A stretch of 35,795 bases of DNA from Psychrobacter piscatorii (GTDB lineage Bacteria; Pseudomonadota; Gammaproteobacteria; Pseudomonadales; Moraxellaceae): assembly GCF_001444505.1 (NCBI RefSeq), contig NZ_LNDJ01000064.1, forward strand, positions 1-35,795, given 5' to 3'. Numbering within the stretch: position 1 is the stretch's first letter; every line of letters begins with the position of its first letter. Under the pieces are notes generated by a model that was not told where the DNA came from, did no database searches, and saw only the letters and a program-made list of their open reading frames with translations. This document shows positions 19,401 to 27,237 of the stretch, one piece after another. A program made the translations under genes and the position numbers.

Positions 19401-20638
19401 CTGGTTGGCGCTACGAGCTGGTGTTGCAGTTGCTCAAATCATTGCCAAAAGATATCCGTCGTCAGATCGTCCCGATACCTGATACCGCAGATAATTTGTT
19501 TGATGAGTTGCAGCAGCAAGGTGGACAAGGGCTGTTAAAACAGCTGTGCCAAGCGCTCAATCGCCGCGGTATTATGTCGGTGACGCCGGAGAGCTTTAGC
19601 CCTTCTACGATTGACCGTTATTTGCAGCCACAAATTTGTGTGGTCGATGACAAAAACCGCATTATCGAAAAAGGTCGTGATCTGCAAACGCTACAGATTC
19701 GTCATGCCTCCGAGACTAGCCAAGCCGTGAATGAGCAACAAGGCGCGCATACTGAGTTCCCTGAGCATTTTGCCTTTAGCAAAAACCATCATAGCGCAGG
19801 CGTGGTCATGAAGCAGTTTGCGGCGCTCGTGGCTGATGAAGCAGGCGAAGCGGTATCGATCCATCAGTACACCGATGTCAATGCCGCACTACAAGCGCAT
19901 CGTATCGGCGTATTAACCTTAATTAAAGGGAAGCTTGGCGCAAAGAAAAAACAGCTCACCAGTCAAGTGGATAAAATATTCAAACTGGCATTTGCACCGC
20001 TTGGTGATATGGAAAAGCTAAAAACAATCGTCATTGATGCTACATTGGATGCTACGCTTGAAGAGCATTATGTGTTATTTGATCATACCGAGAGCCTGCC
20101 TGAGAGCGCTGACGATATCGCAGTTGGATTGAGCGAGGAGTTACCGTTTACGCCTGAGGAGTATGCACAGACGCTAGAAGTTGTGTTAAATAACTTCTTA
20201 TTGACCGGTCAAAGCGTCATAAAAACGCTGAAAAATGTTTATACGCGCTGGCAGCGTATTCGCCAGAGTCTGTTGATGTTAGACCGCGAGATATTTGGGG
20301 AATCTATCGATGATATCGAAGATCAATTAGAAGATTTGTATTTGGCTGATTTTGTTTACCGCATGGATTATAGCCATTGGCAGCAGTATCCACGTTATCT
20401 TGAGGCACTAGAGATTCGCTTAGAGCGTCTTGAGCATAATTTGGATGCCGACCTTGATGGTGTCTACGCGCTTGACTTGCATATGGAGCGGTTAGCAGGG
20501 CGTGCGGACAAAGAAGCCATTAGCGAATATCGCTGGATGGTGGAGGAGTATCGTATCCAGCTATTTGCTCAGCCGATGAAAACTCGTGTGGCAGTTTCGC
20601 CCAAGCGTCTTAGTAAAATGTGGGATAAGGTGGGCTAG
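16424..20638 (+). CDS. hrpA: ATP-dependent RNA helicase HrpA
   Basis: Large DEAH-box helicase; in E. coli HrpA rescues stalled ribosomes and acts in mRNA processing. The product is 1404 aa, about 100 longer than the E. coli protein, mainly from an unstructured N-terminal extension of about 100 charged residues and some loop growth. The helicase motifs are complete: Walker A GETGSGKT at residues 133-140, DEAH at 230-233, SAT at 262-264 and motif VI QRKGRCGR at 455-462. They are followed by the winged-helix and ratchet regions and a long C-terminal DUF3418-type region that ends with an arginine-rich helix and KRLSKMWDKVG. The start has a weak ribosome site. It is monocistronic with a strong terminator. 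Confidence 0.95.
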   Translation: MSDTFENTSLKTSTVDETNSAKRPAELLSDLPVLAKDNYYLSRLERELTRAAVSKNKKSNHDSEQKNNHDEVLTKKRAQYDKIKTRSQEAVQARIDSIPSDLPAKLNLDLPVSQRAEDLVQAIIDNQVIIVAGETGSGKTTQLPKLAMLAGRGITGQIGHTQPRRLAARSVANRIAEELGEPLGNTVSFKIRFNEQGSAQSVVKLMTDGILLAELGHDRFLSKYDTIIIDEAHERSLNIDFIMGYLKKMLPKRPDLKVIITSATLDTTRFSEYFSHYDAKLKRQVPAPIFNVEGRSFPVEVRYRPLTDEPVNSSEDDSYDDFEENLPRAVVAAVEECFSDAQNKGHADQADILIFAATEAEIREMQEVLERHGPRHTEVLPLFARQTYEEQQRIFQPSGRGRRIVIATNVAETALTVPGIRYVIDLGFARISRYSYRSRVQRLPIEAISQAAANQRKGRCGRVAPGVCIRLYSEEDFSGRPEFTEPEILRTNLASVILQMANLRLGSVDDFDFIEPPDSRLVTDGHKLLDELGAITSKKDSTQDKRNPSKRQKGLEHLRLTATGQKMARMPIDPRLARMLVAGSDFDCIREMLIVVAALAVQDPRERPANKRTQADQKHAVFRQDDSDFLFYLSLWKALFEKDEDGNKLSGNQRKQFAKKNYLSFPRVREWHQTHRQLLQMVTDLKLIDTSDAQASEKNVAKNDPTAIEDEALKAVKYANLHRALLTGLLSIIAHKTESRGEYLAARQQKAKIFPASTVFKQIPPWVMAFEMVETSQVFMRTVAKIEPEWIISAAGDLLKYHYFEPHWSKKTGRVKAYAQISLFGLIIISKQLTNYEQVNLVESREIFIRDGLVTGNFGRNAPFLQHNMDKIAHVERIEDKLRRRDLLVDEETLYQFYDKKIPEHVASRKTFEDWRAEVEKNDAKYLFFTDEDVLTSQAPTTGDFPEVWKLGDLKLPLRYVFDPASDDDGVTIRVPLAALPQLDAIELLWGVPGWRYELVLQLLKSLPKDIRRQIVPIPDTADNLFDELQQQGGQGLLKQLCQALNRRGIMSVTPESFSPSTIDRYLQPQICVVDDKNRIIEKGRDLQTLQIRHASETSQAVNEQQGAHTEFPEHFAFSKNHHSAGVVMKQFAALVADEAGEAVSIHQYTDVNAALQAHRIGVLTLIKGKLGAKKKQLTSQVDKIFKLAFAPLGDMEKLKTIVIDATLDATLEEHYVLFDHTESLPESADDIAVGLSEELPFTPEEYAQTLEVVLNNFLLTGQSVIKTLKNVYTRWQRIRQSLLMLDREIFGESIDDIEDQLEDLYLADFVYRMDYSHWQQYPRYLEALEIRLERLEHNLDADLDGVYALDLHMERLAGRADKEAISEYRWMVEEYRIQLFAQPMKTRVAVSPKRLSKMWDKVG

Positions 20639-20661
20639 AACTAAAAGTTTCTTTGAATGTT

Positions 20662-20697
20662 AAGGCCGGATCAGCAATTGCTACTCCGGCCTTTTAT
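20662..20697 (+). terminator. Terminator after hrpA
   Basis: AAGGCCGGA pairs perfectly with TCCGGCCTT; the inner GCAATTGC can extend the stem. TTATTTA follows. Its distance to the convergent gene at 20709 is only a few bases, so it may serve both. Confidence 0.88.
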
Positions 20698-20708
20698 TTA
20701 AGTAGGTT

Positions 20709-21038
20709 TTAATGACTCATCTTTTCTGTGAGCACGCCCATACTATAAAGCATGAACGCAATCACTGTCAGTGCTACGATAAATGGTGTCAGTATCCAAA
20801 TCACCACGTTAATCAGAATTGACGGCAGCAATCCATTAAATAGATCGAGATCTGGGGTAAAAAAATCTATCATCACATCCACTGCACGCTTGGCAATGGG
20901 GAAGAGTAGAGTGCTGAGGGCCAGCATATATATATATTTGCTAAAGCCTGGGTCACTCATGACGACCATAAAATAGAACACTGAAAAAAAAGTGATACCT
21001 AGCGCCCAGCATTTGAGAGTGTAGCTTAAACGAATCAT
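20709..21038 (-). CDS. Small membrane protein, possibly colicin E1-immunity-like
   Basis: I start the gene at ATG 21038 because GGGGAGGAAATGAC precedes it directly; longer in-frame starts reach into AT-rich sequence without a ribosome site. The 109-aa product has three main hydrophobic segments (about residues 10-27, 33-52 and 68-101, the last possibly two spans). The second span reads YMLALSTLLFPIAKRAVDVM. The order of Ser-Thr, Leu, Pro, Lys and Ala there is similar to what I recall of the colicin E1 (microcin) immunity family, which is also about 110 aa with three spans. That is a resemblance, not a firm assignment. No bacteriocin gene is adjacent. The alternative is an unrelated small membrane protein. 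Confidence 0.62.
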   Translation of the reverse strand: MIRLSYTLKCWALGITFFSVFYFMVVMSDPGFSKYIYMLALSTLLFPIAKRAVDVMIDFFTPDLDLFNGLLPSILINVVIWILTPFIVALTVIAFMLYSMGVLTEKMSH

Positions 21039-21670
21039 GTCATTTCCTCCCCAAGCTTTTCGATAAACATACGTAAAAAAAACTACGCTATATATCCAAT
21101 ATTTTGAATATATATTATATGTTATAATACGAATATATTGGTGAGTCAACTGTTTTTTATTCGAATAACAAATCTCTTTTAGCTAAAAAATAAGAAAGTA
21201 TAGAGATACCTTGAGTAGATATTTGCCTTAAAATCTATTTATAGTCAATCCTCTATAAAATAAAATAGTGACAGCGTTAACCTCACTTGAAGTATCACAT
21301 ATACATCTGCGCTTGGTTGCCTTGTATCTCTTTTAAACTGAATCAACTATATCAGTGGATATCTCGATACTCAGATGAGCTCTTGTATCCACAAGAGGAT
21401 AGCGCTAGAAAGGGTTAGAAGAATAGTTAATCAATAATCTGTAGTAATAGATAAATGATCAATTCATTGAATCGTTCTGTAAGTACGCTATAGGGATAGT
21501 TTTGCTCTAAAGGCGTCACCCACCTCACGTTGATAAGTGCTTGAAGTTGACCAAGGTAAGCGAGGTAGGCCTGACATTGAGTCTGTTATGCCAAAATCGA
21601 TAAGTCCTAGAGTTACCATCACAACGATAATAAAATCCTGCCGCTATAGGTATCAATGGTGAGACAGTTA
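21039..21670. other. Long AT-rich non-coding gap with several inverted repeats
   Basis: No gene of credible length is seen in this 632-base stretch. Near 21098-21140 CCAATAT and ATATTGG flank very AT-rich sequence containing TATAAT, likely the promoter of the upstream membrane gene. GTGGATA (21355-21361) and TATCCAC (21386-21392) can form a hairpin. A minus-strand frame of about 43 codons around 21500-21640 (ending EVGDAFRAKLSL) has no ribosome site and no recognised homologue. The stretch could hold gene remnants or a small RNA; I cannot decide. Confidence 0.4.
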
Positions 21671-22531
21671 TTACATCAGCTCACTGCTCGGACTGACTCC
21701 AAACAGCCGCTTGTATTCTCGGCTAAATTGACTGGGGCTTTCATAGCCAACTTGCATGGCTATTTGCGATATTTGTGCTCCTTGCCCATGTATTTTAATC
21801 AATCGTTTTGCTTCCATCAATCTTAAGCTTTTTTGATACTGTAGTGGACTCAACTGGGTGATTTCTTTGAAGTGCTGGTGAAACCCTGAGACACTCATGC
21901 CGCATCTACTGGCTAGACCCTCTATCATGATAGGCTCATTTAAATGCAACTTGATCCAGTCAGTGGCTTGGGAAATACGGTGTGTATGGCTACCATCAAC
22001 GACCAACTGTCTAAGCTTGTTACCTTGTTCCGCTGAGAGTAGTCGATAATATATTTCTTGTTGAATCAGTGACGCCAAAAATTCAATATCGTTTGGATAA
22101 TCAAGCAAGCGTATCAATCGATCAAATGCCGCCATTATCGCCTCATCTAACGGCCACTTTATGCCTAAATGACCATTTGCTGTGGGTGTTTTAGAGGGTA
22201 TTTGTGCCAATATCTCTCTAATCATGGCGAGATTTAATTTCATGGATAAGACGATGACAGGACTCTCTGCTGAGGCATGTTTTATATGCATGCTCAGCGG
22301 AATATTGACAGGACAAAACATCAAGTGGCTATCATTGAATCTTTGGCAGTCTGCTCCTAAATAAATCTCACGCTCACCTTGCAAGACAATACAAATGCTT
22401 GGCTCTTGGATATAGCTAACAGCTTTGCTTGGTTTATCGGCACAGTAAAAAAATAGCCCTGCGACAGCAGATTCGAGGGTTTGATTCCTAGGCAGTATAT
22501 TAAGAAGTCGGTCTATGGTTTCTTGATTCAT
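21671..22531 (-). CDS. AraC-family transcriptional regulator
   Basis: DNA-binding regulator of 286 aa. Residues 1-160 match the AraC-type N-terminal (AraC_N, cupin-like) sensing domain, including CIVLQGEREIYLGADCQRF and LMFCPVNIPLSMHI. Residues about 180-286 contain the two helix-turn-helix units: DWIKLHLNEPIMIEGLASRC, then MSVSGFHQHFKEITQLSPLQ, and the second unit ISQIAMQVGYESPSQFSREY followed by KRLFGVSPSSELM. It lies back-to-back with ohr, 165 bases apart, so it may control that gene or itself. This group of regulators often sits next to short-chain dehydrogenase or peroxide genes. The ligand cannot be inferred. Confidence 0.9.
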   Translation of the reverse strand: MNQETIDRLLNILPRNQTLESAVAGLFFYCADKPSKAVSYIQEPSICIVLQGEREIYLGADCQRFNDSHLMFCPVNIPLSMHIKHASAESPVIVLSMKLNLAMIREILAQIPSKTPTANGHLGIKWPLDEAIMAAFDRLIRLLDYPNDIEFLASLIQQEIYYRLLSAEQGNKLRQLVVDGSHTHRISQATDWIKLHLNEPIMIEGLASRCGMSVSGFHQHFKEITQLSPLQYQKSLRLMEAKRLIKIHGQGAQISQIAMQVGYESPSQFSREYKRLFGVSPSSELM

Positions 22532-22696
22532 GAGGATAGCTTGTTTTTTAAGACTGACTGATAGTATAAAAATTTATAGAATTAGGCAAGAGTTATAGAG
22601 GTCTGTTCTAACGGATAACTGCCAGCGATTCTATAATAGTCTTATCACAACAGCGTAAGTACGACCTCTAATAATATAGATAAGGAAGCATAAACT

Positions 22697-23110
22697 ATGA
22701 AAATATTTTATAAAACTCGTGCGACAGCCACTGGTGGACGTTCTGGTCATACTGGATTAGATGATGGTTCATTGGGGTTTGATTTGGTGTCTTTTCAAGA
22801 ACAAGATAAAGAAGGTGTGAATCCAGAGCAGCTTTTTGCTATGGGTTATGCCGCTTGTTTTGATAGCGCTTTGAGCATGGTTGCGCAGCAAATGAAACTG
22901 CCTGTCACCGCTTCTAAAACTTCTGCGCAAGTTGGCATCGGTATGAAAGCAGATGGTAGCTACAACTTGGATATAGAATTGCATGTCGAAGTATCAGGTA
23001 TTGATGAAGCGCAAGCACAACAGTTGATCGAAGCCACACATCAGGTGTGCCCATATTCTAATGCCACTCGTGGCAATGTAGATGCCCGCTTAGAAGTTAC
23101 CGTTATCTAA
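22697..23110 (+). CDS. ohr: Organic hydroperoxide resistance protein (OsmC/Ohr family)
   Basis: Thiol-dependent peroxidase that reduces organic and fatty-acid hydroperoxides in the cytoplasm. The 137-aa length matches the Ohr subgroup. Both catalytic cysteines are present: Cys54 in GYAACFDSAL and Cys118 in HQVCPYSNATRGN, and the Arg15 region (ATGGRSGHTGLDDG) fits the active-site arginine neighbourhood. The sequence SAQVGIGMKADGSYNLDIEL is typical of Ohr. AAGGAAG lies about 10 bases before the start. No MarR-type OhrR gene is adjacent; an AraC-type regulator is divergent instead. A terminator follows. Confidence 0.93.
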   Translation: MKIFYKTRATATGGRSGHTGLDDGSLGFDLVSFQEQDKEGVNPEQLFAMGYAACFDSALSMVAQQMKLPVTASKTSAQVGIGMKADGSYNLDIELHVEVSGIDEAQAQQLIEATHQVCPYSNATRGNVDARLEVTVI

Positions 23111-23173
23111 AGGCTTTTAGCTTTGCTTTTACTGGTAGCAAGCGAATCATTAACTCAATATGATAGCTTACAC

Positions 23174-23210
23174 AAAACTGCCCCGATTTTTATAAATCAG
23201 GGCGGTTTTA
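23174..23210 (+). terminator. Terminator after ohr
   Basis: AAAACTGCCCCGATTT pairs with AAATCAGGGCGGTTTT, with one mismatch and one wobble, around a short TA loop; T-rich on exit. Confidence 0.8.
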
Positions 23211-23296
23211 TGCTATCTAGTAGAATAGATTAATAGCGCGAACTTTTTGTCATTAGCCGAGCTAGTGATAGAGCATCATAAGTAATATCCTCACTA

Positions 23297-23466
23297 AGGC
23301 GTGTCCCTAGTTCAAGCATTTATCACTAAATAAGCTAAAAATGGCTCAATCTTTGACAAATAGTATCAAATAGCTGGTCAATGTCTCGATATTGTCTGTA
23401 CTATTATCCTTATTTGTCTGTGATTTATCTTATTTTTATCACCATTTTTAAAATAGGGACACGCCC
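23297..23466. mobile_element. MITE-like element with GGCGTGTCCCTA terminal inverted repeats
   Basis: The 170-bp stretch begins AGGCGTGTCCCTAGTT and ends with the inverse complement of GGGCGTGTCCCTATTT. Twelve consecutive bases match, and 16 of the first 19 match overall. A TA dinucleotide flanks each end (23295-23296 and 23467-23468), as expected for a TA target duplication. No transposase fits inside, so it would be non-autonomous. The ends resemble those of IS5/IS427-group elements as I recall them; that affiliation is inference. Its right end abuts the stop codon of the exporter gene. The interior is AT-rich and holds weak internal repeats. Confidence 0.7.
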
Positions 23467-24383
23467 TAGGCTGGCACTTTTTTATTTAACGTAAACACCA
23501 AGACTGCGCCTAAAATAACTGCACTGGCAATGATAAATGGTAACGTTAGCTGCTCAGATAAAAATATCACGCCTAGTACAGCCGCAATCACAGGCACACA
23601 CAGCTGAACGATCGCCGCTTGTGTGGTTTTTAACAATGGCATCGCCGTATACCAAATACTGTAACCCAGCCCTGATGCGATCGCTCCTGACGCACAGGCG
23701 AGCAATATCCCTTCGCTGGTAATGCTTTCTAAGCTGATGTTTTTTAAACCTATTTCATCCAAATACATTAGGCCCACCAGTAACAATATCGGAACGGCCA
23801 CCAAACTCCGCACAAAGTTAAACCCTGTCGCTCGTAGCGGTGAGATGCATGATTTACCGCGTATGCTGTATACTCCCCAAGCCGCACCGCTCAGTGCCAT
23901 CAATGCTGCAGCGTTGGGTGATGGAACGGCCGCTGATGGCAACATCAAATACACAAATCCTGCTACTGCGACGATAAATGCCAACCATTGTAGTGCACTG
24001 AGCTGTTCTTTTTTGTAGATACCCCAGCCAATCATCGTAATCTGAACGGCCGAAGACAAAATTAAAGCACCTGTACCAGTATCAAGCTCTACATAGGCAA
24101 TCGAAAAACATAACGCGTAAACGACCAGGCTGACACTACTAAGCCAACTGCCTTTGTCATTTAAGATAGCATCAATAGAAGGCTTGTCAGAGGCGAGTAC
24201 TTGACGCTGTAGTTTGTAGGCGTGAATCGTCATAATAAACACTAAGCAAACAGCCGCACTGAGCAGACGAATGACCGTAAAACTCCAAGCATCTATATAG
24301 TCTCCTGCCAACGCCATTCGGCAAAATAAGGAGTTTGCGGCAAACGCTATTAACGCAATAATAGTATAAACAGTGGCTTTCAA
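23466..24383 (-). CDS. EamA/DMT-superfamily transporter
   Basis: Predicted inner-membrane exporter of the drug/metabolite transporter family. The 305-aa product has about 10 hydrophobic segments in two EamA repeats; the second begins near PNAAALMALSGAAWGVYSIRG. The start is an unusual TTG at 24383, chosen because AGGA lies 7 bases upstream and it opens directly into the first span (MKATVYTIIALIAFAANSLF). No good ATG lies near. The substrate is unknown. The last codons (LNKKVPA) end at a TAG whose bases belong partly to the adjoining MITE-like element and partly to its TA flank, so the C-terminus may have been altered by insertion. The gene is otherwise intact in length for the family. Confidence 0.85.
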   Translation of the reverse strand: MKATVYTIIALIAFAANSLFCRMALAGDYIDAWSFTVIRLLSAAVCLVFIMTIHAYKLQRQVLASDKPSIDAILNDKGSWLSSVSLVVYALCFSIAYVELDTGTGALILSSAVQITMIGWGIYKKEQLSALQWLAFIVAVAGFVYLMLPSAAVPSPNAAALMALSGAAWGVYSIRGKSCISPLRATGFNFVRSLVAVPILLLVGLMYLDEIGLKNISLESITSEGILLACASGAIASGLGYSIWYTAMPLLKTTQAAIVQLCVPVIAAVLGVIFLSEQLTLPFIIASAVILGAVLVFTLNKKVPA

Positions 24384-24677
24384 AAATAATTCCTACAATG
24401 AATAAGGGAGCATAAAACAGGCAAACATAGGATTTCAGTTTTGGGTGTGGATGTATTACTGTCATGATGGCTTATTTTTCAGCAAAAACAATTGCCGTCT
24501 CACAAGACAGAATATTTTGTCGTACTTGTGACAAAAAGTCTTTCTTAAATGAGAATAACGATAGTTGTATTGACGATAAGGTCTGAAAATAGGGATGATG
24601 TGCTTCGCATCAAACGAACTATTAGAACATCATTCATTAAACACAATAAATCAGATAAATAAATTGGAAATGAGAAT

Positions 24678-25361
24678 ATGGATTGGGCAAGTATTTTTAT
24701 TCATGACACAACTTGGTCGTTTGCCGTTGAAATCTTAATACGTGTCACCGTCATGTTTGTATTAATTATCACGTTCTTGCGCTTCACTGGCAAGCGCGGC
24801 GTTCGTCAGCTTTCTATCTTTGAGCTGACCATTATCCTATCACTTGGCTCTATCGCGGGTGACCCTATGTTTACTGAGGATTTGCCGATTATTCAAGCCG
24901 TACTAATCATGGGTTCAGTCATTGTTCTTTACCGAATCTGTACGTGGGTTATGATGGAATGGCAGCCTTTTGAAGACTTATTGGAAGGCAAGTCACTTTA
25001 TATCGTAGAAGATAGCATGCTGGTACTAGATAAAATTAAGAAAGGCAAAATGTCTCACGATGAGTTTTTTGCTGAAATGCGTCAACAGGGCGTTGAGCAT
25101 TTGGGTCAAGTGCGCATCGGTTTGCTTGAGACAGACGGCAACTTTAGTATTTTATTGCATTCCTCTGAAAATACAGTTTACGGCATGCCGCTGTTTCCTA
25201 AGCAATATCGACCGGTCGAGCAAGTAGAAGCAGGGGTTTATTATGCTTGTATGTATTGCGGTTATGTTGATGAAATCTCTGAGCCCAATCAGTGTTGCCC
25301 GCGCTGCAAGGATAATTGCAATAACTGGGCTAAAGCGTTAAACAATCGTATAGTCAAATAG
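24678..25361 (+). CDS. YetF/DUF421 family membrane protein with zinc-ribbon tail
   Basis: Inner-membrane protein of unknown function, 227 aa. Three hydrophobic segments in the first 95 residues (about 18-36, 45-58, 68-85) precede a cytoplasmic alpha/beta domain with the DUF421 pattern: TGKRGVRQLSIFELTIILSL, GDPMF, LEGKSLYIVEDSMLV, DEFFAEMRQQGVEHLGQVRI and ILLHSSENTVYGMPLFPKQY. The C-terminus adds a Cys4 motif not seen in the short members I know: CMYC at 191-194 and CPRC at 207-210, a typical zinc ribbon, followed by a further Cys214. GGAAATGAGA serves as ribosome site. The gene has a perfect downstream terminator. Confidence 0.85.
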   Translation: MDWASIFIHDTTWSFAVEILIRVTVMFVLIITFLRFTGKRGVRQLSIFELTIILSLGSIAGDPMFTEDLPIIQAVLIMGSVIVLYRICTWVMMEWQPFEDLLEGKSLYIVEDSMLVLDKIKKGKMSHDEFFAEMRQQGVEHLGQVRIGLLETDGNFSILLHSSENTVYGMPLFPKQYRPVEQVEAGVYYACMYCGYVDEISEPNQCCPRCKDNCNNWAKALNNRIVK

Positions 25362-25372
25362 CATACCTATTA

Positions 25373-25420
25373 GGCTGCCTTAGCTCAGTTGATAAGCTAA
25401 GGCAGCCAAGTGCCTTTTTT
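25373..25420 (+). terminator. Strong terminator after the DUF421 gene
   Basis: GGCTGCCTTAGCT and AGCTAAGGCAGCC form a perfect 13-bp stem around a 9-base loop. A T-run follows at 25415-25420. Confidence 0.9.
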
Positions 25421-25496
25421 CAAATTATTAGATAAAAACCTTTCATTTGCTGACAGTTTGTCTGACTGGCTTTATATAACGCACGGCTCTCATCAT

Positions 25497-27134
25497 TTAT
25501 GTCACTTTATACCAGTCAAGTTTGCGAGTCATCACCATCACGCAGGCAAGTATCACAAAGCAGAATATCGCACCCAGTAATAGATTGAGATCTTCTGTAC
25601 TTAAAATACCGAAAAAGGCAGCGTATAGTCCAGCAAGTGTTGCGGTAAAGATTACTGCCCGTTTGAAACCGCCAAATACATAGTAGCTATACCAGCCAAT
25701 AAGCCCGACACAAGCACTGGCCGCTACGATATAGGCTTGCCAAAATGCGATTTGTTCTGCAAGTGGCAGTAATAAAACATAAAAGACAAATAGTGCGCAG
25801 CCGACGAGCAAATACTGAATAGGGTGGATACGACTTGATTTGAGCACTTCAAATAAAAAGAAAGTACCAAACGATACCAACATTAATAGCAAAGCGTACT
25901 TCATGGCTCGTTCAGTCTGTAGGTAAACATCATTTGGGCTTGCAAAACTAACGCCAAAGCTGTTTAGCAGAACACTCTGATTACTACCAGCTACCGCCGC
26001 ACTGTCTGCCATCATCCCTCTCGATGAGTCAAACGAATCAGGGTTGTACGACTGGCTATCGGAATTGAGCGTGGGTTTATTGATGATGGTGTAGTGATGG
26101 TTAGGCGTGCTGATACATTGGGAGAGAGATTGATTGTTGGCGACGGTCAGATACTGATTTTGCCAGCTGGCATCAAACCCTTCATCGGTAATATTCTTAG
26201 TGTTTGGTAGCGCCTTACCGATGAAGTTTGGTGTCTGCCAATCACTGTGCATAGACAGAGTAAAGTTCTGCCCAGTAGGCACCGTCGTTAAATTGCTAAT
26301 GCCAGATAAAAGCAAATCGATCGTAATCTTGAGCGCTTGATTGTCTTTGGGGTTAGATGGTTGATGATCTACCTCTGATTTATCTGGATTTTTATCCATT
26401 GCGCTAGTGGCAACAAGGGTCTCTTTATTCTGCTGGCTCGTAGGATCTATTAATTGAGCCAATACGTCTTCAGGAATATCGACTTCAACATAGGTCAAGT
26501 TCTCTATCATTGGTATCTGAGGATAGCTCGCTTCAATCGATTTTTGATTGATTTTGACGGTAGGTAGGGTAGCGACACCGCGTAAATCAGACACAGGAAT
26601 GATCAGTTTTGCCTGATTCCAGTGAGTAATGGTTTTGGCTAACTGCGCTTTGTCTGCATTAGGGGATATTGTTATTGAATCTGCATCATTACTCATTGCA
26701 GTTACGGTACTGTCTATATTTTTTAAAGTGTCTACAAACGTATAACTTTGAGCGAATGTCAACTGACCATCATAGCTAGTGGCACTATAGATACCGCGCT
26801 TATAAGTGTCTGTGCTCACTTTTAGGCTTTGTGCAGCCTGCGTCTGAGTGGCAAATACCGTCTCAATTTTCGAGTATGGTGACTCGCATTTGCTCTTTGT
26901 ATTTGGTGTGTCTGATGCATCTGGCTGACAGGCTGGGGTGACTGTCGTAGGTATGGCAATAAATGGTGTGATGATTTGTTGTGGATTGACATGCTGCTGT
27001 GTAATCTCTTTTATCACCGATTCTGCGTAGTATTGCCTCTCATATATGATATTACTAACCATACTAAGTCCGATCAAAAAAATAACACAAAGCCCTACAA
27101 TGATGGATAACTTAGTCAATAATGTTTTTTGCAT
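25497..27134 (-). CDS. creD: Inner membrane protein CreD
   Basis: CreD-family envelope protein, named for the Cre regulon; in several bacteria it is induced by the CreBC/BlrAB two-component system and affects envelope integrity and beta-lactam response. The 545-aa product has an N-terminal span (about residues 9-27), then a large periplasmic domain of about 380 residues. The C-terminal part has five to six spans beginning near residue 410, including the conserved RIHPIQYLLVGCALFVFYVL and ILSTEDLNLLLGAIFCF. The periplasmic loop contains a Ser/Asp/Asn-rich insertion (near residues 235-260), so the protein is longer than the 450 aa E. coli form. TAGGAGG gives a perfect ribosome site 8 bases before ATG. 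No creB or creC gene lies in this window. Confidence 0.92.
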   Translation of the reverse strand: MQKTLLTKLSIIVGLCVIFLIGLSMVSNIIYERQYYAESVIKEITQQHVNPQQIITPFIAIPTTVTPACQPDASDTPNTKSKCESPYSKIETVFATQTQAAQSLKVSTDTYKRGIYSATSYDGQLTFAQSYTFVDTLKNIDSTVTAMSNDADSITISPNADKAQLAKTITHWNQAKLIIPVSDLRGVATLPTVKINQKSIEASYPQIPMIENLTYVEVDIPEDVLAQLIDPTSQQNKETLVATSAMDKNPDKSEVDHQPSNPKDNQALKITIDLLLSGISNLTTVPTGQNFTLSMHSDWQTPNFIGKALPNTKNITDEGFDASWQNQYLTVANNQSLSQCISTPNHHYTIINKPTLNSDSQSYNPDSFDSSRGMMADSAAVAGSNQSVLLNSFGVSFASPNDVYLQTERAMKYALLLMLVSFGTFFLFEVLKSSRIHPIQYLLVGCALFVFYVLLLPLAEQIAFWQAYIVAASACVGLIGWYSYYVFGGFKRAVIFTATLAGLYAAFFGILSTEDLNLLLGAIFCFVILACVMVMTRKLDWYKVT

Positions 27135-27160
27135 ATTGTCGCCTCCTACGTATCTTTAAT

Positions 27161-27187
27161 CCACAGCTGCCGAGATAGCAGGCTGTG
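27161..27187 (-). other. Hairpin in the creD leader
   Basis: CCACAGCTGC and GCAGGCTGTGG form a stem with one bulged base about 27 bases upstream of the creD start. There is no T-run, so it is a leader structure rather than a terminator. A function in translation or mRNA stability is possible but not shown. Confidence 0.4.
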
Positions 27188-27237
27188 GCCTTAAAGAACA
27201 TCATAGAGAGGGCATAAAGAGAAAATGTGCAGGAACT

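Noticed and set aside
25373..25407. tRNA-like fold
   Set aside because: The strong inverted repeat is a simple hairpin with a T-run, without the arms or conserved bases of a tRNA.
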